Positions 1 through 44,999 are shown, numbered from the stretch's first letter. The stretch is 64,000 nucleotides of DNA from Thunnus maccoyii (GCF_910596095.1 NC_056550.1:17764501-17828500); one strand, 5' to 3'. Notes: generated by a model from the letters alone, not told the origin. A program made the numbers and translations.

Positions 1-1896
1 ATAAACTCTGTGCGATTCAGCTGTAATTAATCGTTCTGTCACTTTCAATCACAGCTCTTGCTTTCTTTCTAATCGGTCCATTTTATAGCATCTAATATTC
101 CCTGGACAGTGAGATCAACATCTTGACCCATGAGCTCTCTGTTAATCAGTCTTTCTCCCTCACAGGTGTCTAAATGTGTGTATATGAAAGCATGTGTGCA
201 TATGGATGATCACACACACTGAATAGCTATAGACTGTGGCAATCACACACACAGTTACACACATTAGAGATGCAAATGCTCATAATTAGGATCTACCTAA
301 TAGATGAAGCAGACAGCATGTGTGGCTATGACAAAAATAAATGTAACAGCCCACACAAGGGCTTTAATTGAACCTCACTGCTTTCTAAGCCCTGAAAGTG
401 ATCGACACCAGGATATCCCTGGAAACACTTATCCACATCATCCTAATCGTACTGTGTTTACGGGGTATTACAGCACATCTGTGGCACAAGCAAACACACT
501 CCTCTCCAACTGTCTCAGCAGCCTCCTCTCGACCAACCAAAGCAATCTCAACCAAAAAGCCTCTATATACCTTTTTTGTTTCATTCAATTGGTGAAATTA
601 TCCATGTTGTTGTCAACTCTTCTTGTTTTTAACAGTACCTTGACCATCAAAAATCCTTTTGTGTCTTTTGTGGACTTCCAGGAAACAAGCAGCAACCTCC
701 CGTCATTGAGCCTCTGTAATCAGGTGACTGAGGTCACACTGCACTCTGGTTCGGAAACATTTGTCCTTGGGCAATATAGCTGACAAATTACAGAAGGCCA
801 GAAGATCATCAGAGAAGAGAGTGAGCAGGCCTGTTTCAGCTTCAGTTGAGCAAAAAAAAAGAGACCCTTTTGGAGGTCAGGGACACAGTACACGCGCAGT
901 ATAATATTATGATTCATCACAAAACAATACTGGATGTTTTAGCATAGACACAATTCCAATAATATGATATGCATTATTGACAGACTGGACCCCTATGGTT
1001 ACATGTCATGTACAATATAGCACTATAGTGTAATGTCTGGCAATGTCTGGGCCTGGATTGGTCATCTCTTCCGTGCTTTCAATAGCAAGGTGCCCCAATT
1101 AACTGATTCGAGACACCCACTCAACTCCAAGAGCAAGTGTTTTGGTCCGCATTATTTCCACCTAGCAACGAGTGAGACCACGTGTGAAATGGAGGTTAAG
1201 CTTTTCCATTAGACAGCATAATGAAACAGCCAAATTAAGCAATGCATATATATATCACATAGCACATCAAATCTAGCCTAGTGCTCTGCAAATGGAGTGT
1301 AAGCAAAGGTTAATTGCCAGTTACTGAGAGCATCCACTTGAAATTGCCTGTCCAGGTAGCAAATGGTTCACTGTAAATCTCAGGAATTATGACATGAGGA
1401 GCAACACGAATAGGGTGACATACTGATGCTCGCTCTTGATTTCCTTCTTGGTGGGTGCCACCAAAGGAATGTTTTGTTGTTTTAAATGTACACAAGATGC
1501 ATCACTTGCATGCAATGAAAATAAATTATATCAAAAAAATTTAGGCTACTCAATGAATATTTAGTCTCTGTTATGTTCCATTGAGATTAAACGGATATGT
1601 TGCTTTTGGTGTGCTAGTACTGTATTAGCACTATTAGCAACAGTTGCCTCTGCGCACACACGGTAACGAGTAAACCTGTTGCAGCATCCACTACAACAGA
1701 GCTGCAGAGCTGACCGTAAAACAGCCACTCCAACAGATTTACACACCTGACTCCATGAGATCACAGAGAGAAACACAAAACAAACACAAAACAAATGTAT
1801 ACTTTTTAGGTAAGATGACATGATGCTCTCATGGCGCACATATACGCAATGGATTCAGTGCGCCGTGCGTAAACGGTGCTAGAGCGGCTTCCTTAC
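1..1896 (-). other. Start of KCNT intron 1; no exon seen
   Basis: This stretch lies downstream of the KCNT first exon on its strand and reads as AT-rich intron. I looked for the next conserved block (VQVEFY, NENTFKERL) on the minus strand and did not find it. Short CA repeats occur near 210-265. Open frames here are short and have no recognisable domains. Confidence 0.55.
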
Positions 1897-1985
1897 CTGT
1901 CGTCGGTCTGCCAGTCCCCGAGCAACAGGTCTCGGAACCGGTACCGAGGGGGCAGCGGGAGCACCTCCTTTTCCAGTTCGACCAT
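1897..1985 (-). CDS. kcnt: First coding exon of a KCNT-type sodium-activated potassium channel (partial gene)
   Basis: On the minus strand an ATG at 1985-1983 in good Kozak context (GCCATGG) opens 29 codons plus two bases and ends at a GTAAGG donor after 1897. The peptide begins [17 protein letters not shown] and continues [12 protein letters not shown]. This closely matches the N-terminus of KCNT2 (Slick) and of the Slack-A form of KCNT1, in which the next residues begin R-V-Q-V-E-F. These channels are large tetrameric potassium channels with six membrane segments and cytoplasmic RCK domains, opened by internal sodium. I found no second exon in 1-1890, so the remainder lies beyond the left edge. 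Whether this is kcnt1, kcnt2 or a further fish paralogue cannot be settled from 30 residues. Confidence 0.82.
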
Positions 1986-4135
1986 GGCTCTCCTCCTCAG
2001 AGCCCAGAGACAGAGACAAAGATCACCGCAAACCGCACCTCCACACCGAGGAGGTGGACCACCCCAAAACCAACTCCGTTCCTTTTCCTCTTTCTATTCA
2101 AAACGTTGATTGATGACAAACACATTGATGATACACTTCATGGCATCATCCTCGACCTCCCCCCTAAAAAGAAAAATCAACTTATTTCTTTTTTTGGCAC
2201 CCGTCTGAATGCAGCTCTACTTTTCTTCCCGCCGAGGCAACAGGTAGAGGATGCTCATCCGTCGGTGCGTAGGGGAGGCTCCACTTTTACTGTGACAGCT
2301 GGAGAGCAACTGGTTATCTCTCTCAACACCAGCATCCTCCCTGAATGAGCTCCGCATGGACGCACCGACTGCAAATATGGAATCAACCGTTGGGAAATAA
2401 CGTTGCGACGACTTTTCATGTCAGGAAAAAAAACAAACTACAACAAAAAACAATACCCCTGAAATCAACAATAAACGTTCTCCATCAACATCTGCGCTGC
2501 ATTATGAGTATAATAGTGAACACTCTAATCCTGAATAGGAAAACTGTCGTACACACGTGATCCCCAGAAATGTCTATCACACTTCTGTGGGGACCTTTGC
2601 GCGTCAGTCGTGAGTCTACAATATCGACACATATTTATTATTTTTGCATGAAGAGCTGTAGTTTTTCCTCATGTTAACAGGGCTTCTAAATATTAGCCTG
2701 TAGGTTTATAGTTCTTTTCAGTGTCACATTTTCCATGTTGGCTATTCTGGTGCTGAAATAGCCTATACATGAGAACGCATTCAATTTATTTAGTGCAACC
2801 CTTTGGTTGTGCATGTTCATTTTCAGACACTTAACACGATTCTGCACGGCTTGCCAACTAAGCTCTGAGTGCTGTTGCTTTCTCACTAAGCATCCACAGG
2901 CTAAATATAATCAAAATACACAGTAGAAGCAAGGGATACTCCAACAAACCCCCTCTCCTCATGAAAAAGAATCATAATCCTGTAATTAATTATAAAAAAA
3001 ATACACAATGAAGACACATACAGAGCTGGAAGTTCCCGTGAATGTGGGCTATGATGATGTAAAAATACAAAAGATCGCTATGAACTCAATATTATCATAG
3101 AATATTTCCCCCTATGAATATTTTAGTTTGCTCTTATTGTAACTAATTACTAAACTTGTCTCACTTGTAACTCTCATTATGCACCAAAACCTGTAAAAAT
3201 TCAGTTGTATTGTACACTGCTTTGCCAGATACTAGTTTGCTTGGCACTCATTACATGTCACAGGTTGAATGTTGTAGAGCCTGTGGCCATAATAGAAGCT
3301 CTAATGAAATTCAAATGTGGTGCTTAAAGAGAACTGTTGATTCAAAGCCACAGACAACAGGTGTTATTCAAATTAACTTCCATTGATTAATATTAATCAC
3401 CTTTGGCTGAGCCTTGATAAACCAGCACCTCCGTGAGCTCCCATCAAAACCTTCATTCACGGGGTCAAACAGGATTATTCCTAAATTAATTAATGATAAG
3501 ATGATGAACAATGGATAATGCGGATAATGATAATCTGATACTATTTTGATAGATGCCGACTCTGGGTTGTGAATAATTTTGATGTCGATATTTTTATTTC
3601 CTGCACAAAAATCTAATATTATCTTTCCTTAGAGACAGCTGAACTACTGTTTCCACTATAACCCATACAGCAGATCATTTAGTTTTACTGTTACACTTTG
3701 CTCTGGTTTTGTATATTTTGCCCTCTGGTGGGACATTGTGAAATGACACAAGCACACAATCTGTTGTGAGCCAGGTTCATCTCTCTGTTTGAACAGTTAG
3801 CTGACAACTACCAGTCTGTTAGGATGTGGAGTAAATCAAGAGAAAATGCATATTCATTTATTAATATTAAGCCTTCGGCAAAAATGAAATAGCTTTGTAA
3901 TGAGCTCATCCACATAAAATAGGTTGACAGGAAGGCAAAACATTTCATTTCAAGTGGGTGGGCCTGACTGTGTAGCCATGGTAACAACAAAAAGTGTCTG
4001 AGCGTATCAGAGGAGATAGTTCATGTGTTTCAAACCTCATTTAAAGCCCATTCAGTCGCACATTATCATAATACGTACTCTGAGGACAATTTGCAGAGGC
4101 TGAGTAAATCAGGTTGTGACAAAAGACAATCAGGC
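1986..4135. other. Region between KCNT exon 1 and qtrt1 3' end: probable KCNT 5'UTR/promoter, otherwise nothing recognised
   Basis: The first few hundred bases upstream of the KCNT start codon (about 1990-2350) are locally richer in G+C than what follows and probably contain its 5'UTR and promoter. The rest is AT-rich with no supported exon on either strand. The qtrt1 polyadenylation signal at 4136-4141 marks the likely right boundary. Confidence 0.4.
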
Positions 4136-4141
4136 TTTATT
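4136..4141 (-). terminator. qtrt1 polyadenylation signal (AATAAA)
   Basis: AATAAA on the minus strand, 173 bases past the stop codon. A second AATAAA overlaps the stop itself (4318-4313, GGAATAAAAC) but would leave almost no 3'UTR, so the distal one is the more likely signal. Confidence 0.55.
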
Positions 4142-4313
4142 TCTTCACATCTAAAGCCATTTTCCTCACCACCAACAAAAGTGGCAAAGTAAATGTAAAC
4201 AAGCGAGTAGAAAACAAGCATCCATAAAAAAGTCACTTAAAAATATATAAAATATGTCAGTCATTGATTGACATTTATCCCCGCACTGAATTAAAACAGT
4301 CGCCTTCCAAGTT

Positions 4314-35659
<31,346 letters not shown>

Positions 35660-38600
35660 ACCTGTGGCCAAGCCCACCTAAGTGTGTGTGTTTGTGTGTG
35701 GGTTCGCATGTGTGTATCTGCACACTATAGGCCGTGGGCGGGGGCAAGAGGGGAGAGGCTGACTGATAGCGGTGCATTAATGTGCATCGTCCAGCCGTAG
35801 TAATGTCTCTTCAAGCAATGTTAATAAGCTGCTAATACCGTCTTTATCAGTGCACATGAATGAAAGAAAGCCCTTAACCACTTGAACATTACATTTGACT
35901 GCTGTGGATATTGTGTAATACAAAATAAAACCCTGCTGATCTGCGGGATGCATTTAGCTTCTACCAATAGGAGACCATGTCTCAAATTCAGTTCAAGAGC
36001 TTTTTTTTTTTTTATTGTAATAACTGGTATATGTGTTCTGACAAGGTGCCCAGCAGAAGCTCATTAAATAACTTATTAACTGTTAAAGGCTGGCTTTCCT
36101 CTCCCCTCCCTTCACCTTTTTAGATTGGCCCAGACGCCCAAGTCTAGATCTCTGTGTAACATACACACTTAACCTGTTGTTAATGTGTTTCTGGGTTTTC
36201 ATTTCCTAACTGATTTCATACTGAAAAAAAACAATAGCTTATTATCACTGTTATTATTTTGGTGGTGTCGATTACATTTTTTTTCCTTGTGTTATTTTAT
36301 TTGAGTGACTTTGTCCTTTTTAATGACCGTCATAAATGTAGCTTTAAAAGTGAAATCCTAATCACAGCAAAAACAAAGCATGAGAAGACACAGGGCAGGG
36401 TCGCAGGGAGACTGAGAGGGTATCCTCAGCCCCTCTCTGTGAATTATCCTTCCATAATGAAAAAGATGTCAGACAGATTGACCAATATAATCCGAGCACT
36501 TCTAACCATTTAGCCTTACAACAAGCCACTCATAACTGGGATGTTGTAGTCCGTTACAAGAACACTATGCACGAAAACCCGGGAGATGGAGAGAGACAGA
36601 CACAAGTGTGTGATGTTCTCTCTCCGCTAATTCTGAGTTGTTAAAGCCTTGAACATTAATCCCTTTAGTCTCAGTTGAACCCCGATGAGGCCTTCAGTTA
36701 GACTTTGTTCATTCCTGGATTCGCTAGAACAGAGCATACAGAACAGTTCCCTCTCAATGAGGGTAAAGCGGTGGGGTGTGTAGATGAGGGTAGACCTGTG
36801 TTTTAGAGTATAAAGATGGTATTTAGCATGGAGGAGTCGGCACATCTCTTTCTGGACGTAGTTTCCGAGGACATTTATTATTGCTATTTGCTATCTTGCT
36901 TCCATGCATTTCAAATATCATGTATATAGCTGGCCCATACTGAGGAGGTAGCACTTGTATCTTATTTTATAGGAGGGTTGATGACAAAAACATTCTGTTG
37001 ATAATAATCAAAGCCCAACATGTTAAAATGCAACTGCAGTCATCATATTTAAAGAAGCACTAACATTGTCATTTCATATATTAGCCTCGGATGTAGGGAA
37101 AAAAAAAAGATTGGTCCTCTCCTGAAGCATTATTTATAACCTGGGCATTTGTCATTTCTTTTGATGTTTTGGTTGCAATTGTATCAGCTCTGTTCATCTA
37201 TACGCTACTCAGCCCCCCCCCCTCCCCCCAGCTCGTCCTGGACTGTTATTTTGGGGTTCTGCTACAGGGATTAGGTGTCTAAACGTGATATATGTTGGGA
37301 GGGCACTTCTACACAGCTGTGATTATTTGCTAATGGATATCTTTTGATTGCTTTGTGAGGGTATTTGACCATTTAAAACCAATCTTTCTGGAATATTTTT
37401 AAGCGTTTACGGGAAGGGGAAGTGACATTGGGCTACTTGGATGTTTAATGTCTATTTTTGGTTTGATCAATGGTGGTGAGCGGTTGGTGGAAGTTGTGGT
37501 GTATGAAGACACATCCTGTCAAGAGAAGCTGTCTAGACTTTACTTACCATAAAATAGAGAATCTTAATGATTCAACCTGACAAAGGAAGTGTTAATAATT
37601 CAAAACTGCCCACAGACTCTTGAGACAGAATGTGATCTTTTCCCCCTGCATTTCTCTAAAGGTCTGGCTTTCAGTGACAGTGCCAGAAGGATTGAAGTAT
37701 GCTTATAAAACAGCCCTGAATCTTTAGATTTAAGACCCATTACACTTGATCTTCCACAAACCACTGATACACAAAAATCGATTGCTCGTGTGATAAAACA
37801 TCTGATTGGCCAAAGTTGATTAAATTCCCTTGTCATCTTCATGCACCTGTCACTCAAACCAGCCCTTGAGAAGCCTACACTGTAAATGCCCTGTAATACA
37901 TTAGGTTGTGGCAATTATGCCTTCCTAATGGATGTACCCTGTCTCCCTTCCTCTTTCCCTCCCCTGTCTGTATCTAATGGAAGGGGTTGGAAATCAACCT
38001 GCAAAAATCTCTTTTCTTTTGTTTTGCAAACCCTTGTCAAGTGCCTCTGTAGCAATTAATTGATTTGAATAAACAAGATGAACTGATTTAGAAAGGAAAG
38101 TAAATAAAGAGGTGTTGTGTACAATAAAGGGACTGGCTCTGGTGGTTGGTGTCTCCTTGTGTCCTGTGTGATCTACTCTCTCCTCTCTCAGAACGTAGCA
38201 CCCCTCCTGGTCTCTCTCTCCTTAGTGCCTTCACTCTCTACAAACCAACACAGACTGACAGAAGCCTGCAAATGTTCCTATGGCAACCCTCTATTGGCTG
38301 TCTGCCTGTTTCAGAGAGGCAAACAACAGTCACTGCTCTTTATGCTCAACACATGCATTTTCACCAAGGTGTTCTAAGAAAAAAAAATCAATACCTTGTC
38401 ATAGTAATCATAGTAATCTTATGTTGCGTTCAGTGCATGTATTGATTAAATCAGCATTTATATAGTTTACACCAAATGTGCAAAAAGCCCCTGGCCAGAT
38501 TATTCCAAACATCTTTTAAAACAGTTCTTTGAATCAGGATTGTGTATCTAATCATATTCTCCGATAAGAGTAGGAGGATGATTTGTAGCCCTCTCACTAA

Positions 38601-39830
38601 ACAGATTGCCTCATCACGAATGCCCTTGCCATTCCTATGACTGGATAGTTTTGCATGTCACAAGGTTGAGAGATTAATGTTGGCTGATTGTTCCTGAACA
38701 GGCGCCCGGCTCCCCGTCGAAACCAGTGGTGACTTTGACCAGCCTGCAGTGGACATGAAATGACTTCAATCCATGATAACAACGGGACCACAGAAGAACT
38801 GGATAGCTAATTTTGAGTTCACTTAAAAAAAACAAAACTATTAATGTTACATGCTTCCAATTGTAGTCTGATACTGCCAGTAAGACCTAAAAATTGTTAT
38901 GAGTTACTAAGGCTTAAAACTTGAAACCAGAGGAAGTTATTTTTTCAACAGCGTATGTTACCAAAAATAGTTCTAAACACTAATTTTTTAAAATATTTCC
39001 AAACATGGTTGGAATCAAGTTGTAATAGTCTGGATTTGAACACAATCTTCCAGAAGACTCAATTATTTATTTGAACAAAAACTGTAACATGATGTAACTT
39101 TTAGGGACACTACCAGATACTGTGCCAAGACTGTTTAACATAAGGATGGTTTTTTTTATTATTGCAACATGTCTCAGTTCCGTGATGACACACAGAAAAT
39201 GCCCTTCAGATGGTGTAATGCTGCCACTGAGGATGTTTAACCACAGAAAATTTTAATGAAGGCTTAGGAAACTGCGTAGTCCCAGGAAGTTCAGTATAGG
39301 GTGAGAAGATAGCGGTAGTGACTTAAATGCACAATAGCTTTTACCTACTACGGAAGATTGAAACTGCCTAAAAAAAACCCAAATCAAGTGAAATTCAATA
39401 CATGCTGTATATATTTCCTTTTGATGCTTTTGTATTTCACTTCATTTTGTTTGATTTGTTATTCTATAGGCATTTGGAATCATCCATAGCTACTCCGTTA
39501 TGTAGGTTTTTATCACAAAGTGCAATTGCATGAAAGAAAGGACTGCAACGTATCCACAAGGAGGTGAATGAATCAACCGAAACCAACTTGCCATCTATGT
39601 GACTGCACTGTTGCTGTCTTTGTAACCTCCAGATGGAGAAATCAATCAGGGAGATTGCTTTGTCTTTTTTTTTTTGTTTTAATTTTTTTTATTTTTTATT
39701 CTCAGATAAGATTTAAAGTGTGATTTTAATTTTGGGTTGTTTTGGCAATTGGTTTGATAAAACATAGTGTAGAGCAATAAATGTAAATGTGAAATTTAGT
39801 GTCTGAGATTAAATAAAACAACATTCCAGT
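35660..39830 (+). other. Probable dnm2 3'UTR with several polyadenylation signals
   Basis: After the dnm2 stop no coding exon is seen until tmed1 on the other strand. AATAAA signals on the plus strand occur at 35924-35929, 38068-38073, 38103-38108, 38123-38128, 39776-39781 and 39812-39817. The tight group near 38.1 kb and the distal pair near 39.8 kb are plausible alternative ends, giving 3'UTRs of about 2.5 or 4.2 kb. A T-rich run (39667-39700) holds tmed1 signals on the opposite strand. Confidence 0.5.
39688..39700 (-). terminator. Candidate tmed1 polyadenylation signals
   Basis: TTTATT occurs twice on the plus strand (39688-39693 and 39695-39700), giving AATAAA on the minus strand about 530 bases past the tmed1 stop. 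No closer AATAAA was found. If used, the tmed1 mRNA would overlap the distal dnm2 3'UTR. Confidence 0.4.
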
Positions 39831-40226
39831 GTGAACAGCTGTGGTTTTCTACATTCCCTGATGAAATTATTAGCAGATATCAGTGCAACAAGTATTTTAC
39901 TTGTGTTTGTATATGTGTATAAAGTACATACATGGGTGTGTGCATATTACGGTACTGTACCCTAAAAATGACTTTCAGGTGTTGACATGACAGGAATTTC
40001 TATTACTCACATATTCGCAAAACATCAAAGCAAGCACTTTTTGGCTGCAGTGAACTTCACACTGCATAATAAACCGGTTTCCAAATGTGTGAACTATCAA
40101 GGCGCTATTGTAAAACTGACACTTTCACACATGTATCAGTTTAGTGTTTAGTGTCAAACTTTCAGGTCTCATGGCACGCAGGTTCTGCTATCTCTGCTGG
40201 GAGGTGATGTAGCAGTTCTGTGATGA

Positions 40227-43200
40227 CTATGTGCAGATCCGCTTTGTGTCCTGAAAGAGGTTTTGCAGGGTGTAAATCTGAGTGACGGCGACGGTGAGCA
40301 TGACAAGCAGGTTGAGGCAGGACCAGAAGGACACCCGCCACAGGTTATCCTCCAGAAGGTAACGATCCCTCGCCTCAAAGGCCCTCAGTGTTGTCTGCAC
40401 CTGACGACTCTTCTCCAGGAGCTTGTACACAGAGTCTATCCTCGCCTGGGAGAGAAAGACAAGAACAGTACACAGGAGGAGGTGAAGGAGACTGCTAGGA
40501 TGTTGAGAGATCAGAAAGAATGACATGAGATGATTCAGGTGTTGTCTAGAGGGGAATCATAGCTGCAGCAGATGTAATAGCTCTTTATTTTTCCCTCTCA
40601 CCCTGATGTCCTCCAGTTTGTACTCCACCATGTCCTCTGTCATGGTTGCGTCTGCCCACTCATCTCCTCCTGAGCTGCTCCGACTATTAATGTTCACCTC
40701 AAAGAACACCATCTTCACTGACAGTTTACTGAAGCTGTTGTCGAAACACAACCGGTAGTCTCCATCCTCAGTGGGATCCACCCTGCAGGAAGGTATCAAA
40801 TTTTGAGGAGAGGTGGCGACTACCCTTGACACAATCACAGCTGAAAAATAGTGGAGTGTAAACATTTGTTTTTATGAATATCCTGCTGAAAATGGAAAAT
40901 GCAAATAGAATATAAGGTTGGTTTTTGGAAAAGGAGAGGAAGTGCTGATCTGAAATGAGGTCTCTTTCTTTCCAGGTATTCATGTATTATAATTTGGGGG
41001 GATGAAATCATGACTGCTGCCTTAATGCTTGTTTAGAAGTCTTAGTTAATTGGTTTTGATCTAAATAAAGAGTACTGCAGGGATTGAGCATTACATCAAA
41101 AGGAGATGGTTGTTGGAAAGCAATTAGGTGACCTACATATGGATGCCGTCAGATCTCCTGAAGTCAGAGGCCAGTCGGTATCCGCTGGGTGAAATAAGGG
41201 CAAAACCAACATCTAGACCTGAACCAGCTATCACCTGTAAAAGAAACACGGGGATAGAGTTCAGTAATGGAGGATGTACAGACTCTACGTAACACTCATT
41301 CAGCACTCACTCACATTTCCAAAGTTATCTTCACATTTTTATTCCTGACGTGCAGCTCACAGTTCAAGAACTCATTAGACTATCTGGGCAAAGGCTGTTT
41401 TTACATTCAAATTTAAATCTTGATAGTACATTGAACTACAACCTACCTCAAATATTAACCCCACAGTGATAATAATGGGACAGTCTGTGTGTCTGTGTCC
41501 AAAATTCTCTCTGTCAAAAGATGGGTTCAGACACAGTTCAGCAGCCCTGCATTAACTTTCTCAAGGTTTATTTATTTATTTTATCATATCAAGCCTCTGT
41601 GTGAGAGGTTCAATACAAGAAGAATTCAAACTCTCTGGACCAAGGTCAGTCATTAGATCCAACCATGAGCCAGTTTTTTTCAGCATGGTCTATTGGGGGG
41701 GCTGGTGTACAGGCACAGTGAAAACACAGCCTAAAAAGTTATGTTTTGTTTCTTTAAAACTGTTTTAAGGTTATATATGTCATCATCAGATGTCATCATT
41801 TCCATTAATATATGAGGGCTAATAGAGTGACAGCAGCTTATTTTAATACTCATTTGGCAAAAATGACTCATAAACATGAACAAACTTTCTGTTACAGCAC
41901 AGGGAAATGAAAGTGGTTATCCGCCCACAGTAAACAGTGGCCTGCTTCATTTATGATTAAAGCAAAAGGAATAAGTGCTTTTTATTGACACAAATCTCTT
42001 CTGATCAGATAATTTTTTTGTTCAACTTATGCCCTGTGTTATGCATCTTGTAAATTTATAAGATGTTATGAGGTCACTATAGGCTATTTATTGGGATTTG
42101 CATGAGTGTTGTGTTGTGTTGTGCATTATCTACTGTAAATTTATGAAGAGTTAAGTAAATGATCTGCTAAAATCTATAAAAGGGAAAACTTCAGCTTCTG
42201 TTAAGGGGCCAAATATTTTTGCTGGAGGGCCAGATTTGGCCCACAGTTTGCTATTTTTCTGTACCCATGTTCTACACAACCCTGTCATTCTCAGACAGTG
42301 ATTCATACTGTGTAAATGTATACATGATCTTCTGCCTTTTTTGTGGGCTGTAATATTCTCAAAATGTTGTGTCAGAAAGTGCAGCCAGGCATACAGTTCC
42401 ACATCAGGAAGGAGCCTTCGGCCTACAGGCCAGTGGAGCTGTATTTGTCACTGTCTCTTTAGTAAAGGTTTGGGACAAGGCAGCTGATTGATAAATGAGA
42501 CCTCTATGCAGCGGCCTTGGAGCATCATGAGTCAACTGTTCCAGGAAAATCTCCTCTCTGACTCAGCACACAGTGACGTGTCACAGCAGAGCAGCCAGGA
42601 CTGACCAGGGTGCAAAATTAACTTTTTTTGTCCACTGGCCAAATGGCTACTGAATATTCAAAATTTTACCAGCCACTCACCAGCATTACCAGCATTTCAC
42701 TGGTGGCTGGTGCCAATTCTGTGCCCTGACTGTGACGTCACATTAACACAGTCCTGATGACTGTGGTGTGATGGTAGAAGGTGAAACAAGGCAAAGGTCA
42801 CAACTATAAAATGACTGAGCTCAACAATACATTATGAGAGACTTGAGTACAGGTGTGCTTGAAATTTCAGGCTGGCTATATTTAGAGGTATTTCACAAAA
42901 GTACAAAACTGGCAAACAGATGTACTTGTATTTTGCATATTACATTAATTTTAAACTAATTTTGGTGGCCAACATATATTTTGGATGCATTTACAGTGTC
43001 ATCATCTTGTAAATGCATGTTTGTGATAAACCAGGATGCATGTTAAATACTTTTAAAATGTATTTTTGCAGTTTGGATCATTTTTGTTTTTCTACCTGTT
43101 ACACAGGACAGGTGTGTTCTGCAACAACAGCAGTAGTGGATTTCTTATCTCTCTGCATGCAAGACAAAGTCCAAAGCCTACTCACTGGTATTTCAGTTAG

Positions 43201-43468
43201 ACATTATTCACAAACTTTCATAAAGCTGTCCAAAACTAAACACAACATTACACTGTCACTGTACCAGACAGACAGGAGAGAAAACTGTATTTACCTGGTA
43301 TTCAACTTCCATGCTATCGTTCCTCACGGTGGTTTGGTAAAAACACTCTGTGCTGCCAGCAGGTAACAGAAATGTAAATTCCATGTCCTGGTTTGGCCCC
43401 AAAGCCAAAGTCAAGCCTACAGTCAGAGTAAACCATGCCAGCAAAAAGGGCTGTGCAGAAAAAATCAT
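40227..43468 (-). CDS. tmed1: Transmembrane p24 trafficking protein 1 (four exons, complete)
   Basis: Exons, minus strand: 43468-43295, 41234-41137, 40782-40602, 40445-40227; phases agree, 672 nt, 223 aa. p24 proteins are type I membrane proteins that sort cargo in vesicles between ER and Golgi. Visible: a signal peptide ([19 protein letters not shown]), a GOLD domain from [10 protein letters not shown] to VFFEV with its two paired cysteines (ECFYQ and RLCFDN), a coiled-coil around [20 protein letters not shown], one membrane segment ([14 protein letters not shown] onward) and a short tail [11 protein letters not shown]. The tail has LF where human TMED1 has FF, and no dilysine signal. An in-frame Met seven codons upstream (43489) is an alternative start; I chose 43468 because it gives a cleaner signal peptide. 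The gene faces dnm2 tail-to-tail, as in mammals. Confidence 0.95.
41235..43294 (-). other. tmed1 intron 1
   Basis: 2 kb intron. Around 42205-42250 a GGGCCAAATATTTTTGC...GGGCCAGATTTGGCCCA motif resembles ends of hAT-type repeats, but no full element could be bounded. Nothing else was recognised. Confidence 0.35.
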
Positions 43469-44298
43469 TATCCTCTGGTTGCAGTGCATACTTCATTTAT
43501 TCCACACGTTCTTCTGTGTCATACATGCAAAATAAAGCAATTTTACTGTATATCTGCAATGGCTTACTCTCATACTCCGACGGTTGGAGAATAGCCTGAT
43601 AATTGGTTCCCTGATCAAAACTGAATGAGTGGATCCACTCTCTGTGTCGACCAATAGCGCTGCGCAGTCTGAACTGCAGTCTCATGCAAAACTGAGGTGT
43701 GGTGACAAGGTGCAATATAATCCTGTTATGTAGTGTGTGTACACCTGGCATGTAGGCCTGTAAGATTACTGCGAAGGTAAATACTGTTTTTGTATTTTTA
43801 TGGCTTTTTATACTTTTTTTTAGCTTTGTACTTGTGCTGATTGAATCATTTTCTTTAGTTTGTTTTTTCTTTCTTTTTTCTTTTTTTTTATACTGTCAAT
43901 TATCAAATGCTGTACTTTTCATGTCCCATTATATCCTATAGGGGGAGCTGTGGGTAAAAGCACAGAAAAGGGGCCTTGATATGAGTAAGGCAGGATGTAT
44001 CATAAATTCTTATAGTTCACCTTTAAGAAATAATCAAGTCAGTATGAGTTTATGTGATTAGTGACTTGGATCATACAGGCAAGTGACAAATCAAAGGAAA
44101 AACCAACATTAAGGGCCTTAATAAGCATCAATGTGCCTTGGCATTGACAAATCATATGAGAATGAACTAATATATTTAGACATGTCAGCAGTTTGTAATG
44201 TACTGAAGTGAGCAAATAATTGAATTGTGTCATATTAATATTGTGTCAGGAATGAGATGACTTGTCAGCATTACTAGAACTGTTTCTGTTTTCTGTAG

Positions 44299-44441
44299 GC
44301 AGCAACATGGAGGTGTTTGCATCTGGCCACCAGTTAGATATTTCATATTTCTATGAGAAAAAGTGTTGTTCTGCTTTCAGAGAAGCTGTTCAAATGCCCT
44401 TAGATTCAACTAGATTCATGTTTGAAACAACTGTGAAGTAA
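44299..44441 (+). other. Repeated candidate exon, copy 1 (function unknown)
   Basis: After TTTCTGTAG the frame reads GSNMEVFASGHQLDISYFYE, KKCCSAFREAVQMPLDSTRF, MFETTVK and stops. The second copy at 45630-45772 has the same length and stop. I do not recognise the protein. The two copies differ at about ten of 143 bases, and only one difference is silent, so there is no sign that the reading frame has been protected. It could be a last exon of a duplicated gene fragment or chance. Confidence 0.25.
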
Positions 44442-44999
44442 AAATCATTGATTAATGATCCATCAATTGTTAACTAATCAGATATAAACTCATAGTGACA
44501 TTATCATCTCTTAATAATGAATTACAGGAATTAATGATACATTATGCATTAAACCATCATGGAACATGCATAAAGTCTGCATTAAGCACTTGTTTTGAAC
44601 CGTTATTATATTACCAGAAACTCCCATCACTTATAATCTCATATCTGTATCTGTATCTTTTTGTTATGAATACAGCCCAGCAAATTAAATTTTTATCTTG
44701 ATCCCATGATTTACTCATTTCCTGATAACAAACTCTCAGTAACTGATCATGTTTGTGAGACTTGCAGGGATAGTATCGGTGACAGGGTTTAACAATTATG
44801 TAATACTTAATTTATCTTTGCAAGAAAAATTTACTATAAAGTCAGAGGTCAACAACAGAGCTATAGCCCTCATTAGTATGTCACCCTACTGCATGGAGGT
44901 CTAACTTTCTACCATTACATCATGCTTCTCAGGATTTCAGTTCAGTGTATTCAGCCTTGGGCCCCTTTACCCCTGGTAAATGGTTTTGTCTACAAATAG

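Noticed and set aside
304-783. 159-codon plus-strand open frame near the left edge
   Set aside because: It lacks recognisable domains, has low-complexity composition and sits in the KCNT intron; no splice partners in phase.
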